Shown here piece by piece: positions 1 to 6,595 of a DNA stretch of 42,913 bases (position 1 is its first letter; every line of letters begins with the position of its first letter). Both the position numbers and the translations under genes were made by a program. Origin of the DNA: an uncultured Anaerobiospirillum sp. Lineage in GTDB: Bacteria; Pseudomonadota; Gammaproteobacteria; Enterobacterales; Succinivibrionaceae. The notes beneath the pieces were generated by a model. It was not told the origin of the DNA. It searched no databases and saw nothing but the letters and a program-made list of their open reading frames with translations. The DNA lies in the NCBI GenBank assembly GCA_944392765.1, contig CALXXU010000013.1:1-42913 (forward strand). Reading direction: 5' to 3'.

Positions 1-2
1 CC

Positions 3-1475
3 GACGCAAAAAAGGTGCAGGCCCCCGAGGAGCCAACCGCTGAAACCGACACCACCGACGCAAAAAGGGTGCAGGCCCCATCGCAAAAAGGGTGCACCCC
101 GCCGCAAAAAAGGCGCACATTAAAAAACGTTAATAACAACGTTTTTTCCACACAAAAACGCAGTACCAGCGATCCACACTCTGAGCACACCTCAAAGCAG
201 CAAGCTCCAGCACCCCAACCCAGCACCTCAAAACACCCAAGATCCAGTGCTAACACCCCGCTGCATGCAGCGGCCACCAGCCTAAGAGCCCAACTAGTGC
301 TCGACGGATGGGATCCTGACTTTGTGGCAGCTTGTGAAGCAGGTGCCAACCCATGGGATCCGGTCTATGAAACTTACAGCCCATGGGACGCCTCCCCAGA
401 GTCCGAGCTTGACCCTGACAGTCCAGAAGCCGAGGCCGCTGACCTCATCGCCGACGGATGGGATCCGGACTTTGTAGCAACCCTTACTGCTGACAAGTCG
501 CAACCAGATACCCCTAACGGCTTAACTCCTGAAGCCGCTGAGCTCATTGCCGATGGATGGGATCCGGCCTTTGTGGCGACAAGCCTTGCAGCTGACGAGT
601 CTTCAGAAGCCAACGATGATGCTGACTTGCCAAGTCCTGAGAGCGTTGCAGCACCTGAAATGGCCAGCGGGGAAAAAATTACAAGCCCGCGCCAGCCTGA
701 GGGAGCAACTGCACACAAGGTGCGCGCACCAGCATGCGCAATTTTTGACGCCTTTGGCAGCGACCCAGCAAGCGACAAGACCGAGGCTGGCCTTGAGTCG
801 CAGCACGGTGCCAAGGACTTTTCCCCCGCTGGCCCAAGCAAGCCGGAGGAGTCACGCACCAGCCGGGTGCGCGCACCGGCATGGGCGATTTTTGATGCCT
901 TTGGCGGTGACACCGCAAGCGCTGAGACCGAGGCAGGCCTTGAGCCGCAGCAAATTCCTGAAGCCGAGGCCGCAACGGAAGTAGCTGAACTCATCGCCGA
1001 CGGATGGGATCCGGACTTTTTGGCAACAAGCCTTGCAGCTGGCGAGCTTGATGAAGCCAACGATGATGCAGACCTGCCAAGTCATGAGAGCGCTGAAATG
1101 GCCAGCGGGGAAAAAATTACTAGCCCAAGCAAGCACAGCGGACTAGTCGATCGCTGGCTTGCCGCACAAGGCGCTTCACTCATGAACTTTGATGCCTTTG
1201 GCAGTGGCACCGCAAGCGCTGAGAGCGAAGCTGGCCTTGAGCCGCAGCACGGAGCCAAAGACTTTTCCCCCGCTGGCCCAAGCAAGCCGGAGGAGTCACG
1301 CATAAGCCGGGTGCGCGCACCAGCATGGGCGATTTTTGATCCCCTTGACGAGCAACCTAAGCACAGCACGCCAAGCACCGAGGCCAAGACAGCCCCTAAG
1401 AAAAGCAAGCCGCAGCGCCGTCGCTCCACTGGTGCGAAGGCAGTAAGCACCAAGCCAAAGCGCACCACGCCTTAG
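3..1475 (+). CDS. Repetitive low-complexity protein of unknown function (5' partial)
   Basis: I do not recognise this protein. The frame is open to the left window edge, and a repeat unit (DAK[KR]VQAP) begins at the first codons, so the true start is probably outside; the GTG at 15 lies inside a repeat and has no ribosome site in view. Two modules alternate: about four copies of a segment centred on DGWDPDFVA, and three to four copies of [KR]VRAPAWAIFDAFG followed by an acidic linker. DNA around 540-900 is repeated at about 985-1343 with an offset near 444 bases, a multiple of three, so the frame survives. No signal peptide or membrane segment is visible; the sequence looks disordered with recurring aromatic motifs that could be short linear binding motifs. 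Two copies each of the dispersed CCAGCGGGG motif lie in forward and reverse orientation. It sits just before the overlapping Toprim genes. Confidence 0.75.
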   Translation, partial: DAKKVQAPEEPTAETDTTDAKRVQAPSQKGCTPPQKRRTLKNVNNNVFSTQKRSTSDPHSEHTSKQQAPAPQPSTSKHPRSSANTPLHAAATSLRAQLVLDGWDPDFVAACEAGANPWDPVYETYSPWDASPESELDPDSPEAEAADLIADGWDPDFVATLTADKSQPDTPNGLTPEAAELIADGWDPAFVATSLAADESSEANDDADLPSPESVAAPEMASGEKITSPRQPEGATAHKVRAPACAIFDAFGSDPASDKTEAGLESQHGAKDFSPAGPSKPEESRTSRVRAPAWAIFDAFGGDTASAETEAGLEPQQIPEAEAATEVAELIADGWDPDFLATSLAAGELDEANDDADLPSHESAEMASGEKITSPSKHSGLVDRWLAAQGASLMNFDAFGSGTASAESEAGLEPQHGAKDFSPAGPSKPEESRISRVRAPAWAIFDPLDEQPKHSTPSTEAKTAPKKSKPQRRRSTGAKAVSTKPKRTTP

Positions 1476-1492
1476 CTTTACCCCCATCGGGC

Positions 1493-1559
1493 AGAGCTTA
1501 GGGCGCGGGCCCCAAGCTCTAGCCTTTTATCTAGCCCATTCATGAGCTCTGGCTCATGA
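1493..1559. promoter_or_regulatory. Two inverted repeats before the overlapping gene pair
   Basis: The first repeat (1493-1520) pairs AGAGCTT with AAGCTCT around a GC-rich centre and is followed by a short T-containing stretch, so it may end transcription of the repetitive gene. The second (1540-1559) pairs TCATGAG with CTCATGA and ends immediately before the GGAGGGAG ribosome site at about 1560-1567. This second one could be an operator or could mask the ribosome site in the mRNA. The function is inferred. Confidence 0.45.
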
Positions 1560-1569
1560 GGAGGGAGAT

Positions 1570-3180
1570 ATGAACTATGAGCAACAACCAAGAAACGCAA
1601 ATCAAGCAAGATATCGAGCAGCTGAGCCAAACTCTGGTCGAAACGAGGGCAGAACTCAAAGAACTTCCGGAGGCTATCGCCCAAGAAACGAGCAAGGCCT
1701 TGACCCCGCTGCAAACGATGCAAGATCTTTTGCCTCAAATCGCGGAGGCTTTCGATCTGGTCGAAGCTACACAGCGCGACAGCCTGCAACAGCTGAGCGA
1801 GGAAATGGTAAGTATGAGCACCAAGGAGCTTCAGAACACCGTGCAACCAATCAAAGAGAGCCTGCAGCAGCTCAACAGCACTACCAAGGAGCTAAGAGCT
1901 TTGCATCCAGAACTGCTGGCTATGACCGCCCAGCTCCAAACAACGAGCGACCAACTGAGCGCGCAAATCGCCGCCCAACGCAAGGAGCAGAACAAGCCAC
2001 TATGGCGCCGCGCTCTGGTGACAGCAGCAATCAGCGTTACAGTCGCTCTGGTGATAGTAATTGGACAGGCCGCTTTAGAGCCTACCAAAACCGATCCGGA
2101 TACACAGGCCGACGCGCAATGGGCGCGCCAGATATGGAGCAAGGCCAACGAGCAAGAACGCGCGTTACTGATGCAGATCGTAACGCGGCCCGCACCGTAG
2201 ACCCAACCGCTTACCTCAACTCGTGCGGTTTTGAGGTGAAAAAGGAGGGCCTGCATTACTCGGTGAGGCGCAACGGTGATGAGTTTTACCGCCTAACGCG
2301 TAAGGAAGATGGTCACTTCGTTTGGACTGACCACTATGGCAGCAAGGGCGGTGACAACATTGCGTTAGTGCAAGAGCTTGAGCCCGGCACTAACTTTGTG
2401 CAAGCCGTTTACCGCTTAGCCGGTGAGCCGAGGGTGAGCCACGCCTTGCCTGACTACACCCCAGCACCGCGCCAACTGCCGGAGCGTACCCCGCCCGTTT
2501 TGCCCCAGCAGACTTCTGAGGCGATTGAGCAAGGGCGCGCTTATTTACAAAAGCGTGCAATTAGCCCTGAGATCATCCAAAGGGCCGAGGCATGCGGCAT
2601 GGTGCGCTATGCCCCTGATGGAGTTCTTTTTTGTGGCTATGACGCCCAAGGACAGATCCAGAACGCCACCCGGCGCGCCGCATCACCAGATAACCCAGTG
2701 CCCAAGCGTGACCTCAAAGGCTCTAGCAAGAGCTTTCCCCCGGTTTTGTTAGGTGAGACGAACAAAGTTTGGATCGTCGAAGGCGGTGCCGATGCTCTGG
2801 CCTTGCATGAGATAGCCAAGCGCCAAGGCGACTTAGCCCCAACCGTGATCGTTTCCGGCGGGGCAAACGTCAGAAGCTTCCTTGATCAAGAGAACATTCA
2901 AGCTTTGCTCAAACAAGCCCAGAGCGTCACGATCGCAGGCGAGAACGAGAAGGATCAAGCCACCCAAATCAAGACCGACCAAGGACACCAACGCCAAGCC
3001 GAGCGCGTCGCAGAGATCACCGGCAAACCAGCCAACATTTGGGCCCCGAAGCCGAGCCAAGGCAAGGACATCGCTGACATGAACGAGCGTATTGCCGCCC
3101 GTACTCGTCAGAGCAAGGCACCGGCCCAAAATCAAACTCACTCCCCCGCAGGCTCAACTAGCCGCGAGTTAGAACGTTAG
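1570..3180 (+). CDS. Toprim-domain primase-like protein with disordered N-terminus
   Basis: 536 residues. Residues 1 to about 210 are Q/R/S/N-rich and apparently disordered, because this DNA is also read in another frame by the gene at 1577. From about 215 comes a compact domain (YLNSCGFEV ... DGHFVWTDHYGSKGGDNIAL) of the kind found before Toprim in mobile-element primase-like proteins (DUF3991 type). The Toprim domain follows, with WIVEGGADALAL as the glutamate motif. The usual DxD motif appears as GENEKD, which is degenerate, so catalysis is uncertain. The C-terminus SRELER resembles the tails of the relaxase and the ArdC-like protein. The start follows GGAGGGAG at 5-6 bases. The gene lies on the side of oriT that would enter the recipient first if the nic assignment is right, which suits a role in complementary-strand synthesis. 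Confidence 0.8.
   Translation: MNYEQQPRNANQARYRAAEPNSGRNEGRTQRTSGGYRPRNEQGLDPAANDARSFASNRGGFRSGRSYTARQPATAERGNGKYEHQGASEHRATNQREPAAAQQHYQGAKSFASRTAGYDRPAPNNERPTERANRRPTQGAEQATMAPRSGDSSNQRYSRSGDSNWTGRFRAYQNRSGYTGRRAMGAPDMEQGQRARTRVTDADRNAARTVDPTAYLNSCGFEVKKEGLHYSVRRNGDEFYRLTRKEDGHFVWTDHYGSKGGDNIALVQELEPGTNFVQAVYRLAGEPRVSHALPDYTPAPRQLPERTPPVLPQQTSEAIEQGRAYLQKRAISPEIIQRAEACGMVRYAPDGVLFCGYDAQGQIQNATRRAASPDNPVPKRDLKGSSKSFPPVLLGETNKVWIVEGGADALALHEIAKRQGDLAPTVIVSGGANVRSFLDQENIQALLKQAQSVTIAGENEKDQATQIKTDQGHQRQAERVAEITGKPANIWAPKPSQGKDIADMNERIAARTRQSKAPAQNQTHSPAGSTSRELER
1577..2200 (+). CDS. MobB-like coiled-coil membrane protein nested in another frame
   Basis: 207 residues, read one frame away from the Toprim gene and entirely inside it. 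The first 150 residues are regular heptad-like helix (many E, L, Q, K; for example TKALTPLQTMQDLLPQIAEAF-type periodicity), followed by one membrane segment at about 150-167 (VTAAISVTVALVIVIGQAAL) and a short acidic tail. This is far more protein-like than the overlapping frame, which is low complexity here. Its ATG is 7 bases after that of the Toprim gene, so both can use the same GGAGGGAG site. RSF1010 has a similar arrangement, with mobB inside mobA in a different frame and MobB carrying a membrane segment. By analogy it may tether the relaxosome or primase to the membrane or coupling protein. Assignment to MobB rests on architecture only. Confidence 0.65.
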   Translation: MSNNQETQIKQDIEQLSQTLVETRAELKELPEAIAQETSKALTPLQTMQDLLPQIAEAFDLVEATQRDSLQQLSEEMVSMSTKELQNTVQPIKESLQQLNSTTKELRALHPELLAMTAQLQTTSDQLSAQIAAQRKEQNKPLWRRALVTAAISVTVALVIVIGQAALEPTKTDPDTQADAQWARQIWSKANEQERALLMQIVTRPAP

Positions 3181-3188
3181 GAGACTTC

Positions 3189-4262
3189 ATGAAGATACTG
3201 GCCATAACCAACGAAAAGGGCGGGGTCGGTAAGACTTTCTTAGCCACCCAGCTGGCCCTTTACTGCGCTAAGCAATTCTCTATTAAGACCGCCGTCATCG
3301 ACCTTGACAGCCAAGGCAACGCCACGCACATGTTACACAAGAACAAGCTTGCTTACGATGCGCCCTTTTGTTCCCTTGATCTGCTCAAACCTGAATTTGA
3401 GCGATGCGTGAGCTTGCTCAAGTCCCAGCCGATGGAAACGGAGTGCCCTTTATTGCTGATCCCAGCTCCAGAGCAGGGACAGGACTTGATCAATCACACC
3501 GAGCAAAACGAAGCCGACTTGGTGAAAAGTATCAGCTACTTTAGCCAAGCCATGGACGAGCTTGATGATCTGCTTGACTTAGCGATCATTGACACCAACC
3601 CTAATCCAGATATGCGCAGCACGTGCGCGCTATTCAACTGCACTCACAGCATTTTCCCGATCCAATTGCTGTATGAGTCCCTTACAGGGGTGCAATCGCT
3701 CTACGACCGCCTTAACAAATTCACCAGCGGCGCACCCCGCTTTGACCAAGAGCACGGCGACTTGGGCCTTTTGCCGAGCATGGTCGAAAGCACTCCTTAT
3801 CAGATCAAGGCAGGCCTTGAGTTAGCCGAGAAACAAGCTGACCTACTGACACCAATCCGTGAGGCTGTGGTGACTACTGGCCCAGATAACACCATCAGCG
3901 TTACTGAGAAGGAGTGCTTTGCCGCCATTAAGCGCCGCACCGTTTTCGCCGAAGCCCAAGGCGAAGGGCACCCAGTTTGGGAAATGCCCAACTCAGACCG
4001 AGGCTGGTATGAGCTCAAACGCACTTTCTTTGCGCTACTGGAGCGCCTAGACGTAACCTTTGAGCCCCACCCCACCCCCGAGCAAGAGCAAGCTTTTGCC
4101 GAGTGCAAGGAGCTGCACCCCGAACATTACCGGGCACTAGTGCGCCAGCTTTGGCTTAGCAACAACTTCAAAGACTTGCCCAAGCTGACCAAATCGCATG
4201 AGCACACCCTTGCTTTGCTCAACATGCGTCACAACGTGCCACTTTCTTACCTCAATGACTAA
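3189..4262 (+). CDS. parA: ParA/IncC-like partition ATPase
   Basis: 357 residues. The N-terminus has the deviant Walker A box KGGVGKT at residues 10-16, then the switch segment VIDLDSQGNAT typical of ParA/MinD ATPases, and a later IIDTNPN segment. These proteins move along the nucleoid with ATP turnover and position DNA bound by ParB. The gene is longer than minimal ParA proteins (about 210-260 residues); the C-terminal 100 residues have no motif I recognise. The start follows TAGGAGACTTC. It begins 8 bases after the Toprim gene stops and ends 11 bases before parB, so the three are probably co-transcribed. Partition genes on an integrated element suggest it spends time as a replicating circle. 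Confidence 0.93.
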   Translation: MKILAITNEKGGVGKTFLATQLALYCAKQFSIKTAVIDLDSQGNATHMLHKNKLAYDAPFCSLDLLKPEFERCVSLLKSQPMETECPLLLIPAPEQGQDLINHTEQNEADLVKSISYFSQAMDELDDLLDLAIIDTNPNPDMRSTCALFNCTHSIFPIQLLYESLTGVQSLYDRLNKFTSGAPRFDQEHGDLGLLPSMVESTPYQIKAGLELAEKQADLLTPIREAVVTTGPDNTISVTEKECFAAIKRRTVFAEAQGEGHPVWEMPNSDRGWYELKRTFFALLERLDVTFEPHPTPEQEQAFAECKELHPEHYRALVRQLWLSNNFKDLPKLTKSHEHTLALLNMRHNVPLSYLND

Positions 4263-4273
4263 GGAGACATCAA

Positions 4274-5545
4274 ATGGACTTTGGTAACCTGAAGTTAGGC
4301 ATCAAGAAGACGAACGAGATCAACCCACTGCTCAACAACGAATCATCGCCGCTCAGAGAGCTGGACTTAAGCTTGATCGAGTGCGATCCCAACCAACCAC
4401 GCCGCGAGGTTGACCCAGCCAAGTTAGAAGAGCTGGCCCAAGACATCAAGCAGCACGGCCTTTTGCAGCCGATCATCGTCAGACCGAACCCTGACAAGGA
4501 AGGTCATTTCATCATCATTGCCGGTGAGCGCCGTTTCCGCGCGTGCCAAGAGCTGAGCCTGCCCACGATCCAATCTTTAGTGCGCGATGATGCCAAGCCT
4601 GCTGAGTTAGGCTATTGGCAAATGGCCGAGAACATGAAGCGCGAAGACCTCAAGTTTTACGAGATCGCCGAGTTCATCGCCGCAAAAGTACAAGCGGGGG
4701 AGAAAAAGGGCACCATCGCTCAAAACCTAGGTATGCGTAGTGACATCGTTAGTCAATATGTAGCATGGCAGGACGCTCCCCAATGGCTTAAAGACTTAAA
4801 GGATCGCATCCCGTCAGTTCGTATCTTTTACGATTTTGTCAAAGAGGCTGACCAGCACTCAGATGACCTGCAATCGTTTATAGGGGCCTTGCCTGATGAT
4901 GAGACTCTTAACAACGTGACGCTCAGAAACTTCAGAGCAAGTCTTGAGCAAAGCACTTTTCCCCCGCTGGCCAATGATAACGAGAAGCCTAACGATGCAG
5001 ACTCTACACTGCTGCAAAATGCCGACAGCGACGAGCCGGAGGACGATACCACAGGCGATGCCAGTGCCAATGATGACGGCGTAATTTTACCGTACAGTAA
5101 AAATCAAGACGCCGAAACGGCCTTATCCGAGGATGATGGTGACAGTCCTGAGAGCTCTGAGCCTAAGTTTGGTTTTGCTGATGACCAAATGGCTGAGTCT
5201 GATGATGAAACTCTGGACTTCTCTGAGCCACAGCACGCCGAGCCTGAAGCAGTCTCAGATGAACCAGCCGCAGACAGTACCACTGACGACACTGAGCTGA
5301 ACCTTGATGACGCTCTGGACTTGAGCCCGACTGAAGACGCCGCCCCTGACCTGAAGCTGGACGACACTGAGACAGAGCAACTTAAGCACCCACTGATTTT
5401 AGGACACGTCGACTCACGTGAGGCCGAGTTGCTTTACAAGCAACACCCAGCTTCAGACGGCTTTGTTTGGGTAAAGTTTGAAGATGGTAGCGTTGAGAGC
5501 ATCCTTGCAGAACGCTTTGCGCTGAATCGGATCATTGAAGGTTAG
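4274..5545 (+). CDS. parB: ParB/KorB-like partition and regulatory protein
   Basis: 423 residues. Residues about 30-110 are the ParB N-terminal domain (DPNQPRREVDP, GLLQPIIVR, IIAGERRFRA). A helix-turn-helix follows at about 150-165 (GTIAQNLGMRSDIVSQYV). Residues 230-370 form a long acidic, low-complexity linker. The last 55 residues end in GFVWVKFEDGS ... NRIIEG, matching the SH3-like dimerisation domain of IncP KorB, which also ends in a similar IEG. KorB is both a partition protein and a repressor acting at dispersed palindromic operators; this fits the three palindromes at 5082, 8590 and 16129, the first of them inside this gene. The linker also contains a dispersed-motif copy at 4957-4971 (reverse) and is rich in imperfect GAXGAX codons. 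Starts after AAGGAG. Confidence 0.92.
   Translation: MDFGNLKLGIKKTNEINPLLNNESSPLRELDLSLIECDPNQPRREVDPAKLEELAQDIKQHGLLQPIIVRPNPDKEGHFIIIAGERRFRACQELSLPTIQSLVRDDAKPAELGYWQMAENMKREDLKFYEIAEFIAAKVQAGEKKGTIAQNLGMRSDIVSQYVAWQDAPQWLKDLKDRIPSVRIFYDFVKEADQHSDDLQSFIGALPDDETLNNVTLRNFRASLEQSTFPPLANDNEKPNDADSTLLQNADSDEPEDDTTGDASANDDGVILPYSKNQDAETALSEDDGDSPESSEPKFGFADDQMAESDDETLDFSEPQHAEPEAVSDEPAADSTTDDTELNLDDALDLSPTEDAAPDLKLDDTETEQLKHPLILGHVDSREAELLYKQHPASDGFVWVKFEDGSVESILAERFALNRIIEG
5082..5105. promoter_or_regulatory. Palindrome copy 1 (candidate KorB/ParB site), inside parB
   Basis: Centre CGTACA at 5091-5096, right arm GTAAAAATC perfect, left arm TAATTTTAC with two changes from GATTTTTAC. It encodes part of VILPYSKNQ in the parB linker, where sequence is little constrained. 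The same palindrome occurs at 8590 and 16129. Confidence 0.6.
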
Positions 5546-5619
5546 CCAGATGATGAATGATCCTAATCCGAAAATTTTGCGGTCGCAAAAAAATCGATGA
5601 TGCAAGCGGGGGAATTTGG

Positions 5620-5672
5620 CTAGTGCAGGATAGGCAATGTGTTGCAAAAGAGCCGCTAGCGCGTTCTTTTGA
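5620..5672 (-). other. Origin of transfer: IncP-like nic sequence with adjacent inverted repeat
   Basis: On the minus strand the sequence CCTATCCTGC (plus positions 5625-5634) matches the IncP/RK2 nic core, in which relaxase cuts after ATCCTG. On the same strand, 10-13 bases before it, is an inverted repeat at 5645-5671 (CAAAAGA ... TCTTTTG, with the palindrome CGCTAGCG inside). A repeat placed 5' of nic is the standard oriT layout. The site is next to the accessory and relaxase genes. If cut here, the transferred strand would lead with parB, parA and the Toprim gene, and trail with the relaxase side. The exact cut is inferred from similarity. Confidence 0.65.
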
Positions 5673-5708
5673 ACCATTGCCACCCTGCTCATCCGAGGGA
5701 CATTCTGA

Positions 5709-5924
5709 CGAAAGTAGCGGCCCACGGGGGCCGGTACTTTCGAGAATGTGGGGACACCGCAGCGGGCCACGGGCCCGCGCGGTCGCAGCCCGGTGCACGG
5801 CACCGGGACTGCGGTCAGACACCGCCCGCCGCACGCGGCTTGGGCGGTCGCCTCAAAGCTTGCGCTTTGAGTCGGTCACAGCACGAGTCCCAGCCGCGCC
5901 CGGAGCGCAGCTTGGGACTCGTGC
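5709..5924. repeat. Chain of six consecutive inverted repeats between nic and the accessory gene
   Basis: Six separate perfect or nearly perfect inverted repeats follow one another: 5709-5742 (CGAAAGTA/TACTTTCG around GGCC/GGCC), 5762-5778 (GCGGGCC/GGCCCGC), 5784-5813 (CGCAG-CCCGGTGC pairing with GCACCGGG-CTGCG), 5821-5848 (ACCGCCC/GGGCGGT), 5853-5870 (TCAAAGC/GCTTTGA) and 5881-5924 (GCACGAGTCCCA/TGGGACTCGTGC). The stretch is GC-rich and open reading frames across it look non-coding. It may be relaxosome binding sites, folded single-strand structure used during transfer, or a structured mRNA leader of the accessory gene, whose ribosome site starts six bases later. Confidence 0.75.
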
Positions 5925-5938
5925 CTTTAGGAGGCGCA

Positions 5939-6595
5939 ATGAAATCACCATTGCTTTACATACGCTTAGGCGCCAAGGAGCATGAGGCATGGCTCCAGTT
6001 GGCTGATAAGCTTGACCAGCGGCCCAACACCCTAGCGCGAGTCGTGATACGAGAGGCGCTAGATCAGCTGGCCCAAGATCGCAACGCTAGGGAGCGGCTG
6101 CAACGCGATCCATTTCAAACAGCTGTATTTACACGCCTAAACACCGCTGAGCTTGAATTGCTGGATCGCTTTGCCGATGAATTGGGCTTGACGAGATCAC
6201 GCACTGTGGCAGCTTTGATCCGAGGCGTTTTGGCTCAAAGCCCCCAGTTCAGTAGCCGAGAACGTCAAGCTTTGCTCCAATCCAATGCCCAGCTCAGAGC
6301 AGTCGGCTTTAATCTCAATCAAGTGGCCAAGGCCATGAATGCGATTAAGCGACTTGTGGCCACCAAGCTTGAGCCCGCCCTGACTTCTGAGGGCGAGGCC
6401 AAGCTTTTGGCTCTGGAGCTTAAAGCTCACTTCTCCTTGCTTGATGAAAAGATGAAAGAGCTTACGCAGCAACTGGACGGCAAGAAGCTCAAGCAGCCCA
6501 TCGACGAGCACCTAACGCACGTTTATGACTTGGTGCACGAAGCTAAGCGTCGTTTGCCCCAGCTTATGAAGGCGGAGGATGCTCATGAGTCGTAG
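5939..6595 (+). CDS. mobC: MobC-like relaxosome accessory protein
   Basis: 218 residues. I start at ATG 5939 because TTTAGGAGG lies just before it; the frame is open further upstream but that part crosses the hairpin chain. Residues about 40-85 contain a ribbon-helix-helix-like segment (FTRLNTAELELLDRFADELGLTRSRTVAALIRG). The next part, LRAVGFNLNQVAKAMNAIKR, is the signature of the MobC/BacMobC family (a G-x-N-x-N-Q motif). The C-terminal third is helical. Such proteins bind oriT beside nic and help the relaxase open DNA; the six inverted repeats upstream are natural candidate sites and could also allow autoregulation. The stop overlaps the relaxase start, indicating translational coupling. 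Confidence 0.85.
   Translation: MKSPLLYIRLGAKEHEAWLQLADKLDQRPNTLARVVIREALDQLAQDRNARERLQRDPFQTAVFTRLNTAELELLDRFADELGLTRSRTVAALIRGVLAQSPQFSSRERQALLQSNAQLRAVGFNLNQVAKAMNAIKRLVATKLEPALTSEGEAKLLALELKAHFSLLDEKMKELTQQLDGKKLKQPIDEHLTHVYDLVHEAKRRLPQLMKAEDAHES

Noticed and set aside
374-1060. Long minus-strand open frame of 228 codons opposite the repetitive gene
   Set aside because: It is a mirror of the repeats in the plus-strand frame, with no ribosome site and no family.
5557-5985. Open frame of 142 codons across the oriT hairpins
   Set aside because: It runs through the inverted repeats and is unlike a protein; no ribosome site.
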